Shown: positions 1 through 4,951 of the stretch, piece by piece
How the letters are laid out: each line of letters begins with the position of its first letter
Numbering within the stretch: position 1 is the stretch's first letter
Assembly (NCBI GenBank): GCA_003218345.1
Contig: QHNF01000086.1
Coordinates: 1-5,374 of the forward strand
Source of the DNA: Verrucomicrobiota bacterium
GTDB lineage: Bacteria; Verrucomicrobiota; Verrucomicrobiia; Chthoniobacterales; UBA10450
Length of the DNA: 5,374 nucleotides
Reading direction: 5' to 3'
Notes under the pieces: model-generated
What the model saw: only the letters and a program-made list of their open reading frames with translations
Told to the model about the DNA's origin: nothing
The model's database searches: none
Made by a program: the position numbers and the translations under genes

Positions 1-1092
1 GAAGGCGAGTTCGTTTGCATCCTGGACGCCGATTTTGTCCCGCAAAAGGATTTGCTAAAGCGCACCATTCATTTCTTTACCGATCCGAAAGTAGGAATGA
101 TCCAGACCCGCTGGGGGCATTTGAATCGCGGTTATTCGTTGCTCACGCGCATGCAGGCGATCTTTCTGGATGGACATCTCTTACTTGAGCAGACCGCCCG
201 CAGCCGCAGCGGCCGATTTTTCAATTTTAATGGAACTGCTGGCCTCTGGCGGCGTTCGTGTATCGAACAAAGTGGAGGCTGGCAATACGATACCCTGTGC
301 GAGGACCTCGATCTCAGCTATCGCGCCCAGCTTGCAGGCTGGAAATTTATTTATCTTTCCGATGTCGTCACTCCAGCAGAGCTGCCAGTAGACATGAACG
401 GCTTCAAGTCTCAGCAGCATCGCTGGACAAAGGGCTCCGTCCAGACCTGTAAAAAACTGTTGCCCACGATCTGGCGCAGTCGGCTTCCGTTTCCGATCAA
501 GCTGGAGGCCACTGCGCATCTGATGTCGAACTTCGCCTACCTACTGCTGGCGCTTCTGTGTATTCTTTTGCACCCCTCCACAGGAGGGCCCCAAGGTGGC
601 TGGCTGCGGACATTGCTTATCGATATTCCAATCTTTCTTGCAGCATCGGCTTCAGTCGCGGTTTTTTATATTTGCGCACAGCGCGAGCTGCATCCACGAA
701 CGTGGATGCGAGAGATTCTTTTCCTGCCATGCCTTCTCGCCTTGGGCATCGGTCTTTCACTCAACAATGCGCGAGCGGTGCTGGAAGCGCTCATCAATTA
801 CAAATCCGATTTTACGCGCACGCCCAAATATGGCATCGAACGCAAATCGCAGCCGTGGCGCACCTGCAAGTACCGACCACTCAAATCAGCGCTTCCGCTG
901 GCGGAGCTCGCCTTCGCAATCTACTTCACTTACTTCCTGGGGTTCGCCGTTATGCATCGGCAGTTCCTCTCGGTGCCGTTTCTGTTGATGTTCCAAGCCG
1001 GTTTTCTTTACGTCTGCCTCTCTTCATTCAGCAGCCGCTGGTCAAAAATCAATTTTGGCGGTTCGCGCGCGGGCACTGCAATTCCCGCGTGA
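1..1092 (+). CDS. Processive family-2 glycosyltransferase, cellulose/mannan-synthase-like (5' truncated)
   Basis: This inner-membrane enzyme probably polymerises a beta-linked polysaccharide from a nucleotide sugar and moves it across the membrane. The reading frame is open from base 1, so the N-terminus lies upstream; 363 residues are visible. The visible part starts inside the GT-A domain. The metal/nucleotide DxD is D9-A10-D11 (ILDADFVP), the FNGTAGLWRR acceptor-region motif lies near codons 76-85, the catalytic-base ED pair is in CEDLDLSYR (codons 101-102), and the processive QxxRW signature is QQHRW (codons 138-142). About five hydrophobic segments follow (roughly codons 171-190, 204-224, 236-256, 297-318 and 322-340). 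The conserved LSLNNARAVLEAL...RTPKY stretch lies between them and is typical of CslA-like bacterial GT2 proteins. The stop overlaps a possible GTG start of the next gene. Family and fold are secure; the sugar (glucose, mannose or other) cannot be read from the sequence. Confidence 0.9.
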   Translation, partial: EGEFVCILDADFVPQKDLLKRTIHFFTDPKVGMIQTRWGHLNRGYSLLTRMQAIFLDGHLLLEQTARSRSGRFFNFNGTAGLWRRSCIEQSGGWQYDTLCEDLDLSYRAQLAGWKFIYLSDVVTPAELPVDMNGFKSQQHRWTKGSVQTCKKLLPTIWRSRLPFPIKLEATAHLMSNFAYLLLALLCILLHPSTGGPQGGWLRTLLIDIPIFLAASASVAVFYICAQRELHPRTWMREILFLPCLLALGIGLSLNNARAVLEALINYKSDFTRTPKYGIERKSQPWRTCKYRPLKSALPLAELAFAIYFTYFLGFAVMHRQFLSVPFLLMFQAGFLYVCLSSFSSRWSKINFGGSRAGTAIPA

Positions 1093-1124
1093 CAAAATTC
1101 AAATTGTCGAGTAAGAACTTGCGC

Positions 1125-1850
1125 ATGCTTCGGCCACTGGCAGTAATTTTTAGTCTAATTTCAATAGCGCCTGCTTTTTCCGCCACACCGCTCGATACTT
1201 CGAGCCAGCTTATCGTCAGTGTGCGCGACCAAAAGCTGATGCTTCTGCAGAACGGTGGCAACGCGGGGACGTACCCGGTGTCCACGTCCATGTTCGGGCT
1301 GGGCGACGCCTGGGGACGAATGACAACTCCTCTTGGTTATCTGGCAGTCGAAAAAAAAATCGGTGACAACGTGCCTGCCGGCGCCGTCTTCCATAGTCGG
1401 AGGTTAACCGGCGAAATTCTGCAGCCAAATGCTCCTGGGCGCGATCCCGTGATCACGCGTATTATCTGGTTGCGTGGACTCGAAGCTCAAAACGCGCATG
1501 CCTTTCAGCGTTGCATTTACATTCATGGGACACCGCAGGAGAAGACAATCGGTCGCCCGGCCAGTTATGGCTGCATCCGGATGAAATCGAGCGACATTAC
1601 CGACCTTTACGATCGGCTTCCCCTTGGGGCGGTTGTGCGAATTATCCCTGACCGTCTGCCGAAGGTGCCGAAGGCATCTCCGTTGCGCCCAAGCAATACT
1701 TTCGTGGCCGAGAGCGAAAAACTTCAGAGCCAAAGTCAGATTGCCACCACATCGGCTTCCGCCACACTCACGGTCGAACAAATGCGAATGAGTGGGGCGC
1801 TCGCTGCCGAGCGACAAAAAACCAAGCTGGCATCGAACAAACGGTTGTAA
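1125..1850 (+). CDS. Exported L,D-transpeptidase (YkuD/ErfK-type catalytic domain)
   Basis: This is a predicted periplasmic cysteine transpeptidase. Family members form 3-3 peptidoglycan cross-links or attach proteins to the wall. From ATG 1125 it is 241 residues. Residues 1-20 form a compact signal peptide (MLRP, then a hydrophobic core, ending AFSA before TPLD). The YkuD domain spans about 27-175, beginning LIVSVRDQKLMLL. The catalytic motif is IHGT (His134) followed by ASYGCIRM (Cys150, Arg152). Tyr148 replaces the more common His of SHGC, a tolerated variant. The tail from about 178 is polar and rich in Ser/Thr/Gln/Lys, with no LysM or other wall-binding domain. An in-frame GTG at 1089 overlaps the upstream glycosyltransferase stop (GTGA) and would add 12 residues (VTKFKLSSKNLR). 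I prefer the ATG because it gives the cleaner signal peptide, but neither start has a good Shine-Dalgarno. The frame stays open back to 558, but that part only shadows the glycosyltransferase gene. Which wall reaction it performs is not visible. Confidence 0.88.
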   Translation: MLRPLAVIFSLISIAPAFSATPLDTSSQLIVSVRDQKLMLLQNGGNAGTYPVSTSMFGLGDAWGRMTTPLGYLAVEKKIGDNVPAGAVFHSRRLTGEILQPNAPGRDPVITRIIWLRGLEAQNAHAFQRCIYIHGTPQEKTIGRPASYGCIRMKSSDITDLYDRLPLGAVVRIIPDRLPKVPKASPLRPSNTFVAESEKLQSQSQIATTSASATLTVEQMRMSGALAAERQKTKLASNKRL

Positions 1851-1903
1851 CGCTTGCGTCTGAGTGCGACGGAGACCAGGAGCGAAGCCGGTGCCTTTTC
1901 GGG

Positions 1904-1930
1904 TTGACAATCCAATTGCGCTCGCGAGCG
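1904..1930 (+). promoter_or_regulatory. Possible rpsT promoter/leader element (TTGACA box plus palindrome)
   Basis: The 108-base gap between the transpeptidase gene and rpsT holds a perfect -35 consensus, TTGACA at 1904-1909, followed by a perfect 12-bp palindrome CGCTCGCGAGCG at 1919-1930. No convincing -10 hexamer sits 16-18 bases downstream (17-bp spacing gives AGCGTC), so the promoter call is weak. The palindrome could be an operator or simply GC-rich chance. A promoter is expected here because rpsT is functionally unrelated to the genes before it. Confidence 0.25.
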
Positions 1931-1958
1931 TCCACATTCTAAAAGTTTTTGATCAGCA

Positions 1959-2207
1959 ATGGCTAACACGAGATCAGCCGCCAAACGCGCCCGCCAGAGA
2001 GTCAAACGAACGCTTCGCAATCGCAGCGTCGTGACGCATCTGCGGACCACGCAGAAGCAGGTGCGCTCCGCGCAAACGCCCAGCGCGGATCAAGTGAGCG
2101 CAATAATCTCAGCAATCGATAAAGCTGCCAAGCGCGGGATTATTCACCAAAACGCTGCAAATCGTCGCAAAGCGCGGCTCAACAAAGCGCTCGCAGGGGC
2201 CAAATAG
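1959..2207 (+). CDS. rpsT: 30S ribosomal protein S20
   Basis: S20 is a primary 16S rRNA-binding protein of the small ribosomal subunit. The 82-residue product starts MANTRSAAKRARQRVKRTLRNRS, which carries the family's basic N-terminal helix pattern (N-x-x-SA-x-KR-x-R ... R-x-x-RN). It ends with the conserved DKAAKRGIIHQNAANRRKARLNKAL block (about residues 54-78). Length is near the usual 85-90. Composition is rich in Arg, Lys and Ala, as expected for an RNA-binding helical bundle. The ATG at 1959 gives the canonical MANT-like start, and no Shine-Dalgarno is visible upstream (AAAAGTTTTTGATCAGCA). It stands apart from its neighbours: a 108-base gap lies before it and a long hairpin starts at its stop codon, so it is probably transcribed alone. 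Confidence 0.96.
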   Translation: MANTRSAAKRARQRVKRTLRNRSVVTHLRTTQKQVRSAQTPSADQVSAIISAIDKAAKRGIIHQNAANRRKARLNKALAGAK

Positions 2208-2265
2208 GTAGGGACGCCGCATTGCCCCGAAGCTTTCGGGCGAATCGCGGCGCGATGTCCCTACC
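2207..2265. repeat. Long imperfect inverted repeat after rpsT (REP/terminator-like hairpin)
   Basis: The outer arms are GGTAGGGAC (2207-2215) and GTCCCTACC (2257-2265), a perfect 9-bp match. Inside them GCCGC (2216-2220) pairs with GCGGC (2247-2251), leaving a 5-nt bulge on the right (GCGAT). ATT (2221-2223) can pair with AAT (2243-2245), and CCCGAA (2226-2231) pairs with TTCGGG (2235-2240) around a GCT loop. That gives about 23 bp in one stem. The first base is the last G of the rpsT TAG stop codon. No T-run follows, so it is not a textbook intrinsic terminator, though it could block readthrough or stabilise the 3' end of the rpsT mRNA. The neat outer ends suggest a dispersed palindromic intergenic repeat; that is inference from one copy. 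Confidence 0.75.
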
Positions 2266-2308
2266 ATCTTCCCTTTGCATATCTCGCGGGACGGATAGAT
2301 TCTTTCGA

Positions 2309-2896
2309 ATGATTCCCGCTCTTCTGCTTGTTTTTTCAGCCGCCGCTTATCGCATTACGACGGGACTCTTGATTCATTCCGGCGCGAGCTGGCTTTCTAA
2401 CTTCGCGCCGCTCGCCGCGATCGCTTTGTGCGGTGCAGCTTATTTTCCGGCGAAATTGAAATTCTCGGTCCCGCTTGGCGCACTTTTCATTTCGGACCTG
2501 ATTCTGAATTATCAGTACGGCGCGTCGCTCTTCGATCCACACGTTGTCAGCCGTTATTTGGCACTAGTGCTTGTCGGTTTCATCGGCCTCCTGTTACAAG
2601 ATCGCGCGTCGCTCAAAACGCTGCTTCCGGCATCCATTGTCGGATCAACAATTTTTTACATGATCACTATCGTGTTCTCATGGTTGAGCGATCCAGGTTA
2701 CGCGAAAAATTTAGGAGGACTTATTCAGGCGCTTACGGTGGGATTGCCTCAGTACAGCGCGACCCCAAGCTGGATGTTCTTCCGCAATTCACTGCTCAGC
2801 GATCTTCTGTTCACTCTGCTCTTTGTTCTTTCCATGAACCTTGGCCGAAGCGCGGAGGGCTCGCGCGCCCGCGCCGCGGTTCCGCGCGCGGCTTGA
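2309..2896 (+). CDS. Six-segment integral membrane protein, probable DUF6580-type putative transporter
   Basis: From ATG 2309 the product is 195 residues and mostly hydrophobic. Likely membrane segments lie near 2-22, 32-48, 52-67, 81-97, 104-126 and 158-177. Landmarks are NFAPLAAIALCGAAYF (31-46), LGALFISDLILN (56-67) and the late loop GLPQYSATPSWMFFRNSLLSDLLF (145-168). This layout matches my memory of the DUF6580 'putative transport protein' family, whose size and topology resemble ECF-transporter S components; the substrate is unknown. The C-terminal tail (about 179-195) is Arg/Ala-rich and probably cytoplasmic by the positive-inside rule. Earlier in-frame starts (TTG 2222, ATG 2255) fall inside the upstream hairpin and add a non-conserved-looking hydrophilic stretch, so I reject them. 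The stop lies 5 nt before pdhA, so the gene probably shares the pdh transcript. The family call is from memory; the membrane nature is clear. Confidence 0.78.
   Translation: MIPALLLVFSAAAYRITTGLLIHSGASWLSNFAPLAAIALCGAAYFPAKLKFSVPLGALFISDLILNYQYGASLFDPHVVSRYLALVLVGFIGLLLQDRASLKTLLPASIVGSTIFYMITIVFSWLSDPGYAKNLGGLIQALTVGLPQYSATPSWMFFRNSLLSDLLFTLLFVLSMNLGRSAEGSRARAAVPRAA
2873..2892. other. GC-rich inverted repeat just upstream of pdhA
   Basis: GCCGCG (2873-2878) and CGCGGC (2887-2892) form a perfect 6-bp stem around an 8-base loop. It lies within a very GC-rich stretch (about 2847-2892) that encodes the Arg/Ala tail of the membrane protein. It ends 9 bases before the pdhA ATG, which has no Shine-Dalgarno. 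It may affect pdhA initiation, or may only reflect the GC-rich codons of the tail. Confidence 0.3.
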
Positions 2897-2901
2897 CCGC
2901 C

Positions 2902-3879
2902 ATGCAGCCGGTGGAGCAGCGCGACGAAGTCGAGATGCTCTCGCTGATGCTGTTGATCCGGCGTTTCGAAGAGCGCGCCAGTCAGCAGTATCAAGCGCAG
3001 AAGATCGGCGGTTTTTGTCACCTTTACATTGGCCAGGAAGCGGTCGTGACTGGGGCCATCGCGGCTGTGAGCGACGATGATTACGTCATCACCGCTTACC
3101 GCGATCACGCTCACGCGCTGGCTCGCGGCACGACTGCGGACGCATGCATGGCGGAACTCTTTGGGAAAGAAACAGGCTGCTCGCGCGGCTTGGGCGGCTC
3201 GATGCATTTGTTCGACCGGCGAAATCACATGTACGGTGGTCACGCCATTGTCGGCGCTCACGTTCCTTTGGCGGTTGGAATGGCTTTTGCCATCAAGTAC
3301 CGGGGCGAAGATCGTGTCACGCTCTGCTTCTTCGGTGACGGCGCAATTAATCAAGGATCCTTCCACGAAGCGTTGAATCTTGCCGCTCTGTATAAATTGC
3401 CGATCGTTTTTATTTGCGAAAACAACCTTTTCGCCATGGGTACTTCCGTGAAGAGATCAACATCGCTCAAGCAAATTGTCGATCGGGCGGAGGGTTATGA
3501 CATTCCCGGAGAAATTGTCGATGGAATGAACTTTCGCGAAGTGCGCGACAAGATCGCCGAGATTGTGGACTCTATTCGGAAAGAACCGCATCCAGCCTTC
3601 TTGGAGGTGCGCACTTATCGTTATCGCGGCCACTCGATGTCGGATCCGGCAAGTTACCGGACAAAACAGGAGCTGGAGAAATATCGGCTCGACGATCCGA
3701 TCACGCGTTTGCGCGCGCAGCTCACGCGCGAGGGAAAATTGACTAACGAACAATTCGACCTGCTCGACAAGCGCGCGAAGGAAACAGTGTTGGCTGCCGT
3801 GAAGTTTGCTGAGAAAAGTCCCCAGCCGCCGCTCGACACGCTTTACGATTATACATATGCCGACGGAGCGAGCCCGTGA
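2902..3879 (+). CDS. pdhA: Pyruvate dehydrogenase E1 component, alpha subunit
   Basis: This is the thiamine-diphosphate-binding subunit of the alpha2beta2 E1 enzyme, which decarboxylates pyruvate and acetylates the lipoyl group of E2 in the cytoplasm. The product is 325 residues, normal for bacterial PdhA. GGFCHLYIGQEAV (36-48) and ITAYRDHAHALARG (63-76) are hallmark PDH blocks. GLGGSMHLF lies at 96-104. The Mg/ThDP motif runs from GDG (145-147) to ENN (173-175). The active-site loop YRYRGHSMSDPASYRT (239-254) contains His244 and the serines equivalent to the eukaryotic phospho-loop. GHSMSDP and GFCHLY favour pyruvate over branched-chain or acetoin dehydrogenase. The ATG at 2902 is 5 nt after the membrane-protein stop; an in-frame TTG at 2893 overlapping that stop (TTGA) is an alternative. 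The frame is open back to 2428, but that part shadows the upstream gene. The stop overlaps the pdhB start. Confidence 0.95.
   Translation: MQPVEQRDEVEMLSLMLLIRRFEERASQQYQAQKIGGFCHLYIGQEAVVTGAIAAVSDDDYVITAYRDHAHALARGTTADACMAELFGKETGCSRGLGGSMHLFDRRNHMYGGHAIVGAHVPLAVGMAFAIKYRGEDRVTLCFFGDGAINQGSFHEALNLAALYKLPIVFICENNLFAMGTSVKRSTSLKQIVDRAEGYDIPGEIVDGMNFREVRDKIAEIVDSIRKEPHPAFLEVRTYRYRGHSMSDPASYRTKQELEKYRLDDPITRLRAQLTREGKLTNEQFDLLDKRAKETVLAAVKFAEKSPQPPLDTLYDYTYADGASP
3865..3868 (+). promoter_or_regulatory. Shine-Dalgarno GGAG for pdhB
   Basis: GGAG lies 7 bases before the pdhB GTG at 3876, inside the last codons of pdhA. It is the clearest ribosome-binding site in the window and supports the GTG as the true start in the GTGA overlap. 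Confidence 0.65.
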
Positions 3880-4859
3880 GAGAAATCACATATCGTCAGG
3901 CGCTCAACGAGGCGCTCGCGGAAGAGCTCGAGCGTGATCCAAATGTCTTTTTGATGGGCGAAGAGGTTGCGGAATACCAAGGCGCTTACAAGGTCAGCCA
4001 CGGTTTGCTTCAGCGCTTTGGGCCACGACGGATCGTCGACACTCCCATCAGCGAGAACGGATTTGCAGGCCTGGGAGTCGGCGCAGCAATGGTCGGGTTG
4101 CGCCCAATCATTGAGTTCATGACGTTCAGCTTTTCGCTCGTCGCTTTCGATCAGGTCGTGAACAACGCCCCGAACATGTTTACGATGTCAGGCGGGCAAT
4201 TCAATATTCCCATCACGTTCCGAGGCCCGAACGGACCGGCACATCAACTCGGCGTCACCCATTCCCATGCAACGGAAAACTTTTACGCCAGCGTGCCCGG
4301 TCTGAAAGTTTGCACGCCGGCCACGCCGCGCGATGCAAAAGGATTGCTCAAAACAGCCATCCGCGACAACAATCCGGTGCTGGTCTTAGAATCGGAGTTG
4401 CTTTACAGCTCGAAAGGATTGGTCGAACCGCCGGATGAAGAGCTGCTCATTCCGCTTGGCAAAGCGGAAGTGAAACGCGAAGGCAGCGACGTCTCGATCA
4501 TCTGTTACGCGCAAACTGTTCCGCTCGCGCTTAAAGTCGCGGCCCAACTGGAAGAGGAAGACATCTCTGCGGAAATCATCGATCTGCGTTCCATCAAGCC
4601 ACTCGATGAGAAGGCGATTTTCGATTCGGTCGCAAAAACGCATCGCGTAGTCATCGTCGAACAAGATCATCCGTTCTGCGGGGTGGGCGCGGAAGTTTGC
4701 TATCGGATTCAGAAAAACATTTTTGATCAGCTCGACGCGCCCATCCTCCGCGTATCCCAAGAAGATGTTCCAATGCCCTACAATGAGCGCCTCGAGAAAG
4801 CTGTTTTGCCAAACGCAAACAAATTAATCGCTGCCGTAAAACAAGTTTGCTACGCATAA
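3876..4859 (+). CDS. pdhB: Pyruvate dehydrogenase E1 component, beta subunit
   Basis: This is the beta partner of PdhA. It completes the ThDP site and supplies the catalytic glutamate. The 327-residue length is the standard size for E1-beta. The N-terminal pyrimidine-binding domain shows MREITYRQALNEAL, GEEVAEYQGAYKV (28-40) and DTPISENGFAG (55-65), with Glu60 as the expected activating glutamate. GPNGPAHQLGVTHSH (117-131) follows, with His129 in the position of the conserved active-site His. The C-terminal transketolase-like domain has IDLRSIKPLD (235-244), VEQDHPFCGVGAEV (261-274) and DVPMPYNERLE (297-307), all typical of PDH. Translation starts at GTG 3876, overlapping the pdhA stop by four bases (GTGA), with GGAG 7 bases upstream. 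This is consistent with coupling that keeps alpha and beta equal. A repeat-built hairpin separates it from the E2 gene. Confidence 0.96.
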   Translation: MREITYRQALNEALAEELERDPNVFLMGEEVAEYQGAYKVSHGLLQRFGPRRIVDTPISENGFAGLGVGAAMVGLRPIIEFMTFSFSLVAFDQVVNNAPNMFTMSGGQFNIPITFRGPNGPAHQLGVTHSHATENFYASVPGLKVCTPATPRDAKGLLKTAIRDNNPVLVLESELLYSSKGLVEPPDEELLIPLGKAEVKREGSDVSIICYAQTVPLALKVAAQLEEEDISAEIIDLRSIKPLDEKAIFDSVAKTHRVVIVEQDHPFCGVGAEVCYRIQKNIFDQLDAPILRVSQEDVPMPYNERLEKAVLPNANKLIAAVKQVCYA

Positions 4860-4861
4860 GT

Positions 4862-4942
4862 GTTGAAGCGATGAAGCGTTGAAGCGATGAAGCGACGCTG
4901 TTAGATAACCGCTTTAACCCTTCAGCGCTTTAAACCTTCAAC
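4862..4942. repeat. TGAAGCG-word direct repeats forming a 33-bp-arm imperfect inverted repeat
   Basis: The left arm (4862-4894) contains the 16-mer TTGAAGCGATGAAGCG twice in tandem (4863-4878, 4879-4894), i.e. four TGAAGCG words at 8-base spacing. The right arm (4910-4942) is its imperfect reverse complement. By hand alignment 25 of 33 positions pair by Watson-Crick, two more can be G-U, and there are no gaps. The 15-base loop is ACGCTGTTAGATAAC. The element starts 2 bases after the pdhB stop and ends 9 bases before the pdhC ATG, so it fills the gap. No T-run follows. Possible roles are attenuator, RNA-processing site, or dispersed repeat inserted within the operon. Confidence 0.8.
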
Positions 4943-4951
4943 CATCCCATC

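Noticed and set aside
558..1088. In-frame upstream extension of the transpeptidase reading frame (430-residue version)
   Set aside because: It lies wholly inside the glycosyltransferase gene in another frame, has low-complexity-like sequence with no domain, and would bury the obvious signal peptide at about residue 190.
1404..1937. Minus-strand 177-residue open frame opposite the transpeptidase gene
   Set aside because: It has no recognisable domain and mirrors a well-supported gene; open antisense frames are common at this GC content.
2274..2301. Possible promoter TTTGCA-N16-TAGATT before the membrane-protein gene
   Set aside because: Each hexamer matches only 4 of 6, and the -10 would end 7 bases before the ATG, leaving almost no leader; it is too weak to annotate.
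2222..2308. Earlier TTG/ATG starts for the membrane protein
   Set aside because: They sit within the palindromic element and add an Arg/Ser-rich stretch ahead of a natural hydrophobic N-terminus.
2428..2901. In-frame upstream extension of the pdhA reading frame (483-residue version)
   Set aside because: It overlaps the membrane-protein gene, shows no conserved sequence, and would make PdhA far longer than the family norm; ATG 2902 gives a normal N-terminus.
2749..3366. Minus-strand 205-residue open frame opposite pdhA
   Set aside because: It spans the junction of two real genes, has no motif, and is explained by codon bias of pdhA.
4386..4760. Minus-strand 124-residue open frame opposite pdhB
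   Set aside because: It is an antisense shadow of a strongly conserved E1-beta gene, with no independent support.
4862..4894. CRISPR-like direct repeats
   Set aside because: The 16-mers are tandem with no spacers, and the region is better described as a hairpin-forming simple repeat.
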